Source of the DNA: an uncultured Bacteroidales bacterium
GTDB taxonomy: Bacteria > Bacteroidota > Bacteroidia > Bacteroidales > Paludibacteraceae
Length of the DNA stretch: 64,000 bases
Reading direction: 5' to 3'
Assembly (NCBI GenBank): GCA_946411385.1
Contig: CAMKDV010000002.1
Coordinates: forward strand, 62,001-126,000
The notes beneath the pieces were generated by a model. The model was not told where the DNA came from. It did not search any database and saw only the letters and a list, made by a program, of their open reading frames with translations. The number at the start of each line of letters is the position of its first letter. Position 1 is the first letter of the stretch. The position numbers and the translations under genes are program-made. Below, piece after piece: positions 53,308 through 61,779 of the stretch.

Positions 53308-53553
53308 TAAGGTCACAAAAAAATGCTGGCACTATTCATGGAAGGTTTTGTTTCTTCCGCAAAAATGGTATTTTGGCAACAGAATTCAGCAACTCATAGC
53401 AGGTTCATTCCCACTCCATTTCCACTCCATTCACGGCCCGTTTCCACTCCATTATCTATGGTATCCTAGACTTTACCCACACCCTAAAGACCCTCGCAAT
53501 ACCCCAATCACGTCGTCTGTTAGGTCAAATGTCATCTAACGAAGTTTTTTGCA

Positions 53554-53646
53554 TGTCGCTGTGTCGCTCTTGTCGCTCTTTGCTATCTTTCTGATACTTT
53601 GCGTTTTATGCAGCAACATATCCTAAAAAACAGCGACACAGCGACA
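53554..53646. repeat. Inverted repeat 3 of the non-coding region
   Basis: TGTCGCTGTGTCGCT (53554-53568) is the exact reverse complement of AGCGACACAGCGACA (53632-53646), 63 bp apart. Each arm is itself built from GTCGCT words. Confidence 0.88.
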
Positions 53647-53749
53647 CTTTCTGTATTTGCGTGAGCCTCATACAATCTTTGTTCATAAATCCGCCACTGC
53701 ATAAGCCGCAAACCCTCTAAAACAAGGGCTTGCATCAGACTTGTATTGG

Positions 53750-53782
53750 GTGGTTATTGTGTGGTTATTGTGTAGTTATTGC
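53750..53782 (+). repeat. Three 11-bp tandem repeats
   Basis: GTGGTTATTGT, GTGGTTATTGT and GTAGTTATTGC lie end to end; the third has two differences. Confidence 0.88.
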
Positions 53783-53895
53783 GTGATTGCCTTCATTGCG
53801 CGCCTGAACAAACACCTTCAGCAATGGCGCTTTTTGCTATTTATGTGTAACGCATTTCTGAGAAATAAGGAAAAATATCTTTTTTTTCGGAAAAA

Positions 53896-53927
53896 TTTGC
53901 AAATGTCATAATTTTTTCGTAACTTTG
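53896..53927 (+). promoter_or_regulatory. Promoter for the flippase-ribE-FKBP operon
   Basis: TTTG at 53896-53899 and TAACTTTG at 53920-53927, 20-base spacer. A leader of roughly 115 nt precedes the chosen flippase ATG. Confidence 0.85.
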
Positions 53928-54047
53928 TACGGATTTTGCACGGAATTTGTATAGAAAATTCCGTAAAGATATTCCGGGGGACAGATTGTCCCCGGGTAGA
54001 TATGCGTGAGCGGTGACAAACTGTGCGCAACAAAGGAAAGACGAGCA

Positions 54048-55502
54048 ATGAGTGAGATGAGATCGTTGGCGAAAGATACCGCCATCTACGGTATAAGCAG
54101 CATAGTGGGTAAGTTTTTGAACTACCTGCTGGTGCCGCTATACACGTACGTACTGAAGCAGACGTCGGACTATGGTATAGTGACCAACCTGTACGCATGG
54201 ACGGCGTTGCTGCTGGTGATACTGACGTACGGCATGGAGACAGGTTTCTTCCGGTTTGCCAACAAAGACAATCAGGACAGCAGGACGGTATACAAGACGA
54301 CCTTCCTCTGCCTGCTGCTGACAAGTACGCTGTTTGCATTGGTTTGCGTACTATGGCGTGCGCCGATAGCGGCAGCGATGGGCTATGCGGATCATGCGGA
54401 GTTTATAGCGATGATGGCGGTGACGGTAGCGCTGGATGCGTTCTCGAGCATCCCGTTTGCGTACCTGCGCTATCAGAAAAGAGCGATGCTATTCGCCGGG
54501 CTGAAACTGCTGTTCGTGGTGCTGAACATAGCATTCAATCTGCTATTCCTGATAGTACTGAAGAAGCAAGACGTGGTGTGGGTATTCGTAAGCAATATAC
54601 TTGCCACGAGTATTCAGACGATCGTGCTACTGGTATTCACCTTGCCTCGAGGCGGGGCGTTCAGTCTGCCGGTACTGCGTGAGATGCTGCGCTACTCGCT
54701 GCCGCTGCTGGTGCTGGGCGTAGCGGGCATCATGAACCAGACGCTGGACAGGATACTATTCCCCATCCTGTATACGGGTGAGGATGCACAAGCACAGCTG
54801 GGCATCTACGGCGCATGCTTCAAGGTAGCGATGGTGATGATGATGTTCACGCAGGCTTTCCGCTACGCGTACGAGCCGTTCGTATTCAGCAAGCATAAGG
54901 ACAAGCAATCGGTAGAGGCATACGCCGATGCGATGAAATATTACATCATCTTCTCCTACCTGATACTGCTGCTCGTGGTATTCTACCTGGATATATTCCG
55001 CTACATCATCGGCAGCGCTTACTGGGAGGGACTGAAGATAGTGCCGGTAGTGCTATGGACGTACGTATTTCAGGGTGTATACTTCAACCTGTCGTTCTGG
55101 TATAAGCTGACGGACGAGACGCGCTGGGGAGCGTACTTCTCGCTGACGGGCTTGCTGATAACGCTGGTATTGCAGATCGTATTCGTGCCGAAGATAGGCT
55201 ACTGGGCAAGCTGCGGCAGCAGCCTGGTATGCTACTTCGTGATCATGTGGCTGTCGTACCTGATCGGTCAGAAGAAAGCGCCTATCCCTTACGACATGAA
55301 GCGCATAGGCGCCTATACGGCGCTGACGGTAGGGCTGCTGGCGGTATACTACGCGCTGCGGCTGTACTTCGTACACGGGATGTGGGCGAACATGGCTATC
55401 GGCACAGGGCTGCTGATAGTGTACCTGCTGGTGCTGACGCGCAGGGATTTTCCGCTGAGCGGTCTGCCGGTAGTAGGCAAATACCTAAAAAGAAACAAGT
55501 AA
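54048..55502 (+). CDS. MOP-superfamily polysaccharide flippase
   Basis: 484 residues from the ATG at 54048 ('MSEMRSLAKDTAIYGISSIV'); the track's GTG start at 54006 adds 14 residues that do not fit the family. About 12-14 membrane helices, a Wzx/MurJ-like N-terminus ('YTYVLKQTSDYGIVTNLYAW') and 'AGIMNQTLDRILFP' in the middle. Members flip undecaprenyl-linked sugars across the inner membrane. The DNA is notably G+C-rich compared with the island just upstream. ribE follows 11 bp later. Confidence 0.88.
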   Translation: MSEMRSLAKDTAIYGISSIVGKFLNYLLVPLYTYVLKQTSDYGIVTNLYAWTALLLVILTYGMETGFFRFANKDNQDSRTVYKTTFLCLLLTSTLFALVCVLWRAPIAAAMGYADHAEFIAMMAVTVALDAFSSIPFAYLRYQKRAMLFAGLKLLFVVLNIAFNLLFLIVLKKQDVVWVFVSNILATSIQTIVLLVFTLPRGGAFSLPVLREMLRYSLPLLVLGVAGIMNQTLDRILFPILYTGEDAQAQLGIYGACFKVAMVMMMFTQAFRYAYEPFVFSKHKDKQSVEAYADAMKYYIIFSYLILLLVVFYLDIFRYIIGSAYWEGLKIVPVVLWTYVFQGVYFNLSFWYKLTDETRWGAYFSLTGLLITLVLQIVFVPKIGYWASCGSSLVCYFVIMWLSYLIGQKKAPIPYDMKRIGAYTALTVGLLAVYYALRLYFVHGMWANMAIGTGLLIVYLLVLTRRDFPLSGLPVVGKYLKRNK

Positions 55503-55513
55503 AAAGCATTATT

Positions 55514-56134
55514 ATGTTTTCAGGAATAGTAGAAAAGATGGCAGAGGTCATCAAGATTGAGACCGAGCAGACGAACAAACATTTCACGCTGAAGAACCCT
55601 TACGGCTCAGCGATGAGCATCGATCAGTCGATAGCGCATAACGGCGTGTGCCTGACGGTGGTACGATCAGACAAAGACACGTATACCGTGACGGCTATGC
55701 ACGAGACGCTACGGCTGACGAACCTGGACAGCCTCAGAGTAGGCGACAAAGTGAACCTGGAGCGCGCTATGACGCCCGACAAGGCGCTGGACGGACATAT
55801 CGTACAGGGACACGTGGACCAGAAAGCCACGTGCATCGAGCGCCGCGAGACGGACGGCTCGTGGTACTACCGCTTTGCATACCACTCCACGCCGGAGATG
55901 ATCAAGCGCGGGTACTTCTGCGTGGACAAAGGGTCGGTGACAATCAACGGCGTGAGCCTGACGGCGTGCGAGCCGGACGTGCAGGGAGACAAGGGCTACG
56001 TATCGGTGTGCATCATCCCGTATACGTACGAGAACACCAACTTCCAGGACATACAACCCGGCACGGAGGTGAACATAGAATTTGACATCATAGGCAAGTA
56101 CCTGTCAAGATACATGGAACTGACAAAAAAATAA
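55514..56134 (+). CDS. ribE: Riboflavin synthase alpha subunit
   Basis: 206 residues from the ATG at 55514; the track ORF begins far upstream in the flippase gene. Two lumazine-binding barrel repeats are visible: the first starting 'MFSGIVEKMAEV' and containing 'NGVCLTVV', the second starting 'GHIVQGHVDQKA' and containing 'TINGVSLTA'. The enzyme converts two 6,7-dimethyl-8-ribityllumazine molecules to riboflavin. Full family length. No FMN riboswitch is visible upstream, and the gene depends on the flippase promoter. Confidence 0.96.
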   Translation: MFSGIVEKMAEVIKIETEQTNKHFTLKNPYGSAMSIDQSIAHNGVCLTVVRSDKDTYTVTAMHETLRLTNLDSLRVGDKVNLERAMTPDKALDGHIVQGHVDQKATCIERRETDGSWYYRFAYHSTPEMIKRGYFCVDKGSVTINGVSLTACEPDVQGDKGYVSVCIIPYTYENTNFQDIQPGTEVNIEFDIIGKYLSRYMELTKK

Positions 56135-56141
56135 AAAAATT

Positions 56142-56726
56142 ATGGATAAAATTTCGTATGGATTAGGTCTGTCGATAGGACAGCAGTTTAAGCAGAGCGG
56201 CGTAGCAGAATTAGCCTACGCCGACCTGGCAGAGGGAATAAAAGACATGCTGGAAGGCAACAAGCCCCAGGTAAGTTTTCAGGAGGCACAACTGGCAGTA
56301 AACAAGTTCTTTGCAGAGCTGGAAGAGAAAGCCAGCGTAGCCGCCAAGGCTGCCGGTGAAGCCTTTCTTGCGGAGAACGCTAAGCGTGCGGGCGTGAAAG
56401 TGACGGCATCGGGATTGCAGTACGAGGTGCTGGAAGCCACGCTCGGTCAGAAGCCCAAAGCAACGGACACTGTGCGCGTTCATTATGAAGGCACGCTGCC
56501 CGATGGCACGGTTTTTGATAGCAGTTACAAGAGAGGCGAACCTATCTCGTTTGCGCTGAACCAGGTGATAGCCGGTTGGACGGAAGGCTTGCAGCTGATG
56601 TCGATAGGATCGAAGTACAAACTGTTCATCCCGTACCACCTGGGTTATGGCGAACGCGGTGCAGGTGCCACCATCCCGCCGTACTCCGCGCTGGTATTCA
56701 CGGTAGAGCTGCTGGGGATTGAGTAG
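56142..56726 (+). CDS. FKBP-type peptidyl-prolyl isomerase, cytoplasmic (FklB-like)
   Basis: 194 residues without signal peptide. The N-terminal ~85 residues ('ISYGLGLSIGQQFKQSGVAE') form the FkpA/Mip-type dimerisation helix region, and residues ~90-194 are the FKBP domain ('KATDTVRVHYEGTLPDGTVF', 'ALNQVIAGWTEGLQ', 'YGERGAGATIPPYSALVF'). It assists folding by isomerising Xaa-Pro bonds. It is 7 bp after ribE. A paralogue with a lipoprotein signal follows after a repeat-filled gap. Confidence 0.93.
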   Translation: MDKISYGLGLSIGQQFKQSGVAELAYADLAEGIKDMLEGNKPQVSFQEAQLAVNKFFAELEEKASVAAKAAGEAFLAENAKRAGVKVTASGLQYEVLEATLGQKPKATDTVRVHYEGTLPDGTVFDSSYKRGEPISFALNQVIAGWTEGLQLMSIGSKYKLFIPYHLGYGERGAGATIPPYSALVFTVELLGIE

Positions 56727-56738
56727 TTTGAAGTTTAG

Positions 56739-56832
56739 AAAGTTAAATTGTTAGAACGTTAAGCTGTTAAACTGTTAAACTGTTAAGCTGTTAAACTGTT
56801 AAGCTGTTAAAATGTTAAATTGTTAAATTGTA
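56739..56832 (+). repeat. 8-bp imperfect tandem repeat (AACTGTTA)
   Basis: About eleven copies of AACTGTTA variants (AGCTGTTA, AATTGTTA, AAATGTTA) fill the gap between the two FKBP genes. No hairpin of note and no canonical promoter are seen in it. Confidence 0.9.
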
Positions 56833-56849
56833 AAAGAATAGCATAAACA

Positions 56850-58100
56850 ATGAAAAAATTATCAGTAATCATTCTTGCCGCCATGGCAATGATCTCGTGC
56901 GGCAACACGTACACCGCACACCAAGCCGAACTGGCTAACATGAACGACTCCATCAACTTTGCCTTGGGCATAGCCAACGGAGCACAGATAAAGATGTACT
57001 ACCTGAGCAACGACAGCTCGCTGGAGACCGTCTATGAGTTTATCGACGCATTGCAAGCCGGCTACGACGGCAATGTACCGGAACTGACCGAAGAGGCTCG
57101 CATAGGCAAGAACATCGGCGCCAGCGTATCGCAAGGCGAGAAGAACGGCTTGGCCGACAACCCCGCCTGGACGCTGAACGAGAAGATGTTCTTCCAGGGA
57201 CTGGTGAACGGACTGGAGCAAGATACGACGGTGATGGACGTGAATGATGCACGCCGCTACTTCCAGGACCAGTACGCCGCATCGCAAGGCTCGTCGGAGA
57301 AAGCCGGAAAAACCATCAAGGGCAGCTGCCCGCGTAAGGCAAAAACGGTGGTACTGAAGAACAACACCGACTCGCTGAACTTCGCCTTCGGACTGATGAA
57401 CGGCCATGATATAGCCAACTATGTGCTGAAAGATGATTCGACCGGCGCCAAGAAAGTCGAGCTGATCAAGTTCATCAACAAAGGGTTGAAAGAGAAAGTG
57501 CACAACCTGCAGCTCAAGAACATGGCAGAGAAGATCGGTCAGAGCATCAAAGAGCAAGAGGCTAACGGCCTGATAGGCGAGCCTTCGCTGGCGACGGACT
57601 TTGCGTTGATCAAGCAAGGCTTCATCAACGGCTTGCTGGGCGACAACAGCCAGTTTGACGCACAGAGCGCCGGCGCTTATATCCAGGAGACGCTCAACCA
57701 CATCAAGTACGGCGATACGAAAGAGCTGGGCGAGAAATTTCTGGAGGAGAACAAACTGCGCGAAGGCGTCATCACCACCGAGAGCGGCCTGCAGTACGAG
57801 GTGCTGAAGATGGGTAAAGGCAAGAAACCGTCGGCTACCGACAAGGTGAAAGTGCACTACCACGGCACGCTGATCGACGGCAAGGTGTTCGACAGCAGCG
57901 TAGAGCGCGGCGAGCCTATCACGTTCGCACTGAACCAGGTGATAGCCGGTTGGACGGAAGGCGTACAGCTGATGCCGGTAGGTTCGAAATTCAAATTCTA
58001 CATCCCGCAGAACCTGGGTTACGGCGAGCGCGCTGCAGGTGACATTCCTCCCTACTCGACCCTCATCTTTGAGGTAGAGCTGCTCGATATCGAGAAGTAA
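56850..58100 (+). CDS. FKBP-type prolyl isomerase lipoprotein with duplicated N-terminal region
   Basis: 416 residues. Lipobox 'AMAMISC' makes it an envelope lipoprotein. Two similar helical regions follow: 'NDSINFALGIANGAQIKMYY' (~30-150) and 'TDSLNFAFGLMNGHDIANYV' (~175-295), each like an FkpA N-terminal domain. The C-terminal ~110 residues are FKBP ('KVKVHYHGTLIDGKVFDSS', 'YGERAAGDIPPYSTLIFEV'). It shares long identical DNA with the cytoplasmic paralogue around 'NQVIAGWTEG'. Probably a periplasmic folding factor. Confidence 0.92.
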   Translation: MKKLSVIILAAMAMISCGNTYTAHQAELANMNDSINFALGIANGAQIKMYYLSNDSSLETVYEFIDALQAGYDGNVPELTEEARIGKNIGASVSQGEKNGLADNPAWTLNEKMFFQGLVNGLEQDTTVMDVNDARRYFQDQYAASQGSSEKAGKTIKGSCPRKAKTVVLKNNTDSLNFAFGLMNGHDIANYVLKDDSTGAKKVELIKFINKGLKEKVHNLQLKNMAEKIGQSIKEQEANGLIGEPSLATDFALIKQGFINGLLGDNSQFDAQSAGAYIQETLNHIKYGDTKELGEKFLEENKLREGVITTESGLQYEVLKMGKGKKPSATDKVKVHYHGTLIDGKVFDSSVERGEPITFALNQVIAGWTEGVQLMPVGSKFKFYIPQNLGYGERAAGDIPPYSTLIFEVELLDIEK

Positions 58101-58222
58101 AAATAATTGACAATTGACAGATTGACGAGTTACGATTGATTGTTTTATTGATACAATTGTGCAATTGAATGTAATTGTCAATAAATTGTCAATCGTCAAT
58201 AGTTCAATCGTCAATAACGGTT
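58101..58222 (+). repeat. AATTGTCAAT-type repeat between FKBP and flippase genes
   Basis: The 122-bp gap consists largely of AATTGACA/TTGTCAAT words in both orientations (for example AATTGACAATTGACAG and TGTCAATCGTCAAT). It can form several weak hairpins. No promoter consensus is seen. Confidence 0.75.
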
Positions 58223-59719
58223 ATGGGCGTCATAGCGAAACAAAGTATCAAAGGCACTATCGTCACGTATATAGGCGTGGCGGTAGGCTTTGTTACGACG
58301 TTCTTCGTTATCACGCGCTTTCTGTCGGCCGAGGAGATAGGTCTGGCGCGCGTGCTGGTGGATGCCGCTACGCTGTTCATCGGCTTGGCGCAACTCGGCA
58401 CGAGCGCGTCGATCCTCCGCTTCTATCCGTACTTCCACACCGGCAAAGGTGAGGAGCACGGATTTTTCTTTTGGACGATGCTCGTTCCGCTGATCGGTTT
58501 CGTATTGGTGGCGGCAGTCTTCTTCGCCTGTCATGGTGCGCTCAGCAACTGGTTCGGGGAGAAAAGTCCGCTGTTTGTCAGTTACTACTATTTTGTGCTG
58601 CCGTTGGCGTTCTGTATGCTGTACCAGACGGTGTTTGAGACGAACGCCAACGTACGGATGCACATCGTAGTGCCCCGTGCCGTACGCGAACTGCTGACGC
58701 GCATCGGTTTGCTGGTCGTGTACCTGCTCTATGCCTTCCGTCTGCTGACTATCGACGGCTTTGTGCTGGCACTAATAGGCGTGTACGCCTTGGCGGCAAT
58801 ATGCAACGGTGCGTATCTGTTCTCGTTGGGAGGTATCAGTCTGCGACCGGATTTTGCGTTCCTCAAGGCGCACAAGGATGTGGTACGCAAATACCTGCTG
58901 TACACCGCTTTCCTCATCGTTTCGGCAGTGGCGTCCGTGCTGGCGCCTACGCTATCGTCGTTCTTCATCACGGCGCAGATGGGATTGTCGTATACCGGCA
59001 TCTTTGCCATAGCGACGTACATATCCGTGATGGTGAGCATCCCGTACCGTTCGCTTACCGCCATTGCCTCACCGCAGCTGTCGCTGGCAATCAAGGAGAA
59101 CCGTCAGGACGAGTCAGGCTTGCTGCTGAGCCAGGTAAGCCGCAATCTGCTGCTCATAGGCGGATTGATACTGTCAGCAATATGGGTGAACATCGACCTG
59201 ATCTTCACCATCCTGCCCAACGGCAGTACGTACGCCGTAGCCAAGTACGTCGTGCTGTTGTTAGGCATCGGACAACTGATAGTAGCCACATTCCAGTTTG
59301 CATTGACCGCCTTGAGCTACTCGCGCTACTACCCGTTCTCGCTGCTATACTCGTTCATCCTCACGGCGCTGGCGCTGGTACTGAACAACCTGTTTATACC
59401 CCGCTGGGGCATGAACGGCGCGGCTATGGCGTCGCTCATTGCGCAAGCCGTATATTTCCTGCTCGTGACGCTTACGGTGCGTTATGCCGTAGGCAGTAGA
59501 ATGCTGACAGGCAAGCACATGCTGATCGTGGCGCTGCTGGCAGCTATCTTTGCCCTGAACGCCTTGATGCTGCACCTGCTGCCGGAGATGAACATCTGGC
59601 TGAGCAGCATCTTGCGCTCGATGGTTGTACTATTGGCAGCCTTGGCGGCATATAGGCTGCAACTCAGTCCCGAACTAAACGACCAGATCTATGCGTTACT
59701 TCATCGAGTTCGCTTATAA
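58223..59719 (+). CDS. MOP-superfamily polysaccharide flippase
   Basis: 498 residues from the ATG at 58223 ('MGVIAKQSIKGTIVTYIGVA'); the track's earlier start reads through the repeat. About 14 membrane helices; 'TRFLSAEEIGLARVLVDAAT' near the N-terminus and 'GMNGAAMASLIAQAVYFLL' near the end are typical of Wzx-like proteins. It is distinct from the flippase at 54 kb and probably handles another lipid-linked glycan. Its end overlaps truA by 29 bp. Confidence 0.9.
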   Translation: MGVIAKQSIKGTIVTYIGVAVGFVTTFFVITRFLSAEEIGLARVLVDAATLFIGLAQLGTSASILRFYPYFHTGKGEEHGFFFWTMLVPLIGFVLVAAVFFACHGALSNWFGEKSPLFVSYYYFVLPLAFCMLYQTVFETNANVRMHIVVPRAVRELLTRIGLLVVYLLYAFRLLTIDGFVLALIGVYALAAICNGAYLFSLGGISLRPDFAFLKAHKDVVRKYLLYTAFLIVSAVASVLAPTLSSFFITAQMGLSYTGIFAIATYISVMVSIPYRSLTAIASPQLSLAIKENRQDESGLLLSQVSRNLLLIGGLILSAIWVNIDLIFTILPNGSTYAVAKYVVLLLGIGQLIVATFQFALTALSYSRYYPFSLLYSFILTALALVLNNLFIPRWGMNGAAMASLIAQAVYFLLVTLTVRYAVGSRMLTGKHMLIVALLAAIFALNALMLHLLPEMNIWLSSILRSMVVLLAALAAYRLQLSPELNDQIYALLHRVRL

Positions 59720-60422
59720 GGGCACGTGCTACCACGGCTCGCAAGTGCAGCCGAACGGTACGACCGTGCAGCAGGTGATGCAAGATGCCATGGCTACGAT
59801 CCTCAGGCATCCTGTAGAGCTGACCTTTGCCGGCCGCACGGATGCCGGCGTGCACGCTGCGCAGATGTTCGCCCATTGGGACAGTGAGGCAATAGTCAGT
59901 CCCGCCCTGGCCGACCGGCTGAACAGGCTGCTGCCTAAGGATATAGCGGTCTACCGCATCTTCCCCGTAGCCGACGACCTGCATGCGCGGTTCTCCGCCA
60001 CGAGCCGCACCTACGAGTACCGCATCACGATGCGCAAAGATCCGTTCGTGAGCGACACCCGTACCCGCATAGCTACGCCGCTGGATTTCGCCGCCATGAA
60101 CCGGGCAGCGCAGCACCTGATAGGCACGCACGATTTTGCATCGTTCTGCAAGGTACACACCGACGTCAAGACTACGTTTTGCACCGTGACCGAGGCCTAT
60201 TGGCGCGAAGGGAAGAACGGAGCCGTATTCACCATCACAGCCGACCGCTTTCTGAGGAACATGGTGCGCGCTGTGGTAGGTACACTGTTTGACATCGGAC
60301 GCGGCAAGATCACGCTGCAGCAGTTGGACGACATCCTATCCGCCTGCAACCGTCAGGCTGCCGGACAATCCGCTCCGCCCGAAGGACTGTTCCTTGTGCG
60401 GGTAGTATATCCGTTCGGCTAA
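59691..60422 (+). CDS. truA: tRNA pseudouridine synthase A
   Basis: 243 residues. 'RYFIEFAYKGTCYHGSQVQP' at the start, catalytic Asp in 'FAGRTDAGVHA' (near 51) and 'FLRNMVRAVVGTLFDIGRG' near the end identify TruA, which makes pseudouridine at positions 38-40 of tRNA anticodon stems. Full length. The start overlaps the flippase end by 29 bp; no better start exists downstream because the first strand would be lost. Confidence 0.96.
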   Translation: MRYFIEFAYKGTCYHGSQVQPNGTTVQQVMQDAMATILRHPVELTFAGRTDAGVHAAQMFAHWDSEAIVSPALADRLNRLLPKDIAVYRIFPVADDLHARFSATSRTYEYRITMRKDPFVSDTRTRIATPLDFAAMNRAAQHLIGTHDFASFCKVHTDVKTTFCTVTEAYWREGKNGAVFTITADRFLRNMVRAVVGTLFDIGRGKITLQQLDDILSACNRQAAGQSAPPEGLFLVRVVYPFG

Positions 60423-60458
60423 ACTGTAGAAGTTACTAACCCTTTAACACATATAGCC

Positions 60459-61154
60459 ATGAAGAAAATTGTTGTTTTTACCGGTGCCGGAGTATCCGCC
60501 GAGAGCGGTCTGGGCACGTTCCGCGATGCTGACGGACTGTGGGAGCAGTACCGCATCGAGGATGTGTGCACGCACGATGCGTGGCTGCGCAACCCTCAGC
60601 TGTGCGTCGATTTCTATAATGCCCGCCGTCGTGACGTACTGAATGCCAAGCCCAATGCGGCGCACGAAGCCATAGCCCGTCTGCAGCAGGCTTATCCCAA
60701 TACGCGCATCATCACGCAGAACATCGACGACCTGCACGAGCGTGCCGGCGCACATGATGTGGTGCACCTGCATGGCGAGATAACCAAGTTGCGTGCCGAG
60801 AACGACGATCTGGCTACGGTGCCTCTGGAGGGCTGGGAACAGCATTACGGTGACCGTCACCCCAACGGGTCGCTGCTCAGGCCGTACATCGTTTTCTTCG
60901 GCGAGAGCGTGCCTTACTTCAGTGAAGCCTGCGAGATAGCAGCCACGGCAGATATATTCGTGGTAGTAGGTACGTCGCTCAACGTCTATCCCGCCGCCTC
61001 GCTGCTGCATTACGTGCCGCAGAACGCCGAGATCATCATGGTAGATCCGGGATCGCCGGAGATGGGCATGTACGCTTCGCGTATACAACTGATCCGCCAA
61101 CCTGCCACTATAGGCGTACCGCAGGTGGTAGATATGCTCCTTTCACGCAAGTAA
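60459..61154 (+). CDS. cobB: Sir2-family NAD-dependent protein deacylase without zinc motif
   Basis: 231 residues. NAD-binding 'FTGAGVSAESGLGTFRDADG', 'TQNIDDLHERAG' and catalytic 'HLHGE' are all present. 'DFYNARRRDVL' contains the Y-x-x-R pair typical of class III sirtuins that prefer succinyl or malonyl groups. The four zinc-ribbon cysteines normally found after the catalytic His are absent; that segment is 'ITKLRAENDDLATVPLEG'. Similar zinc-less sequences occur in this phylum, so this is a lineage trait rather than damage. It lies 4 bp before the maf gene. Confidence 0.92.
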   Translation: MKKIVVFTGAGVSAESGLGTFRDADGLWEQYRIEDVCTHDAWLRNPQLCVDFYNARRRDVLNAKPNAAHEAIARLQQAYPNTRIITQNIDDLHERAGAHDVVHLHGEITKLRAENDDLATVPLEGWEQHYGDRHPNGSLLRPYIVFFGESVPYFSEACEIAATADIFVVVGTSLNVYPAASLLHYVPQNAEIIMVDPGSPEMGMYASRIQLIRQPATIGVPQVVDMLLSRK

Positions 61155-61158
61155 AACT

Positions 61159-61743
61159 ATGCACATCATCTTAGGTTCACAATCGCCTCGCCGCAGAGAA
61201 CTGCTGCATGGCTTGGACATAGCGTTCGATGCCGTGACCATTGATGCCGACGAGCACTATCCCGCAGGTCTCACCCACGGCGATATTCCCCGCTATATCT
61301 CCGAAGCGAAGGCGCATGCCTACGCCGGTCGTCTCACAGCGGATGACCTGCTCATCACATCCGACACCATCGTGTGGCTCGACGGCCAAGTGCTGGGCAA
61401 ACCCCGCGACGAAGAGGAAGCCTCTATGATGCTGCGCCAACTGAGCGGCAAGACGCATCAGGTATATACCGCCGTAACCTTCACATCCCTAGGCGAGGAC
61501 GGAAAAGCGCAATCGACGACGATGGTCGATTGCGCTGATGTGACGTTTGCGCCGCTATCCGAAGAGGATATACGCTATTATGTGAGCCATTACCGTCCGC
61601 TGGACAAAGCCGGCGCGTACGGCATTCAGGAATGGATAGGCTATACGGCTGCTACAGCTATCCACGGTTCGTTTTATACGATCATGGGGCTGCCCGTACA
61701 TCTGGTGCACGCCTATCTGAGCAACTTTCAGAAAAAGCAATAA
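61159..61743 (+). CDS. Maf-family nucleoside triphosphate pyrophosphatase
   Basis: 194 residues. 'ILGSQSPRRRELLHGL' and 'ITSDTIVWLDGQVLGKP' are the Maf signature, with 'GAYGIQEWIGY' near the C-terminus. Maf proteins hydrolyse dTTP/UTP or modified pyrimidine nucleotides and are linked to septum control. The C-terminus of 'YTAATAIHGSFYTIMGLPV' fits the YhdE/dTTPase-type subgroup. Its stop codon lies inside the terminator stem. Confidence 0.94.
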   Translation: MHIILGSQSPRRRELLHGLDIAFDAVTIDADEHYPAGLTHGDIPRYISEAKAHAYAGRLTADDLLITSDTIVWLDGQVLGKPRDEEEASMMLRQLSGKTHQVYTAVTFTSLGEDGKAQSTTMVDCADVTFAPLSEEDIRYYVSHYRPLDKAGAYGIQEWIGYTAATAIHGSFYTIMGLPVHLVHAYLSNFQKKQ

Positions 61744-61765
61744 GCCTCGGTTGGAGGCTTATTGC
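61737..61765. terminator. Perfect 12-bp hairpin overlapping the maf stop codon
   Basis: GCAATAAGCCTC and GAGGCTTATTGC form a perfect 12-bp stem with a five-base loop. It includes the maf TAA and ends 14 bp before the end of the convergent SIMPL gene, so it probably serves both strands. A strong T run is lacking. Confidence 0.75.
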
Positions 61766-61779
61766 TAACAATCAAAAAC

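Larger units (their letters stand above)
52633..54047. other. 1.4-kb non-coding region rich in inverted and tandem repeats
   Basis: No ORF here has convincing protein composition. The region contains two promoters, a terminator-like hairpin, three perfect inverted repeats of 13-15 bp, three CCACTCCATT words (53411-53452) and an 11-bp tandem repeat. It separates the AT-rich island from the G+C-rich flippase gene. It may be the remains of a mobile or replication module. Confidence 0.6.

Noticed and set aside
53255-53539. 94-residue ORF in the repeat-rich non-coding region
   Set aside because: It reads through the inverted and CCACTCCATT repeats and looks like translated non-coding DNA.
56862-58214. 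450-residue minus-strand ORF opposite the FKBP lipoprotein gene
   Set aside because: Antisense to a well-supported lipoprotein FKBP and without recognisable motifs.
60459-61154. Sir2 gene as a damaged pseudogene because zinc cysteines are missing
   Set aside because: All NAD-binding and catalytic motifs and the full length are intact, and zinc-less sirtuins are known in this phylum.
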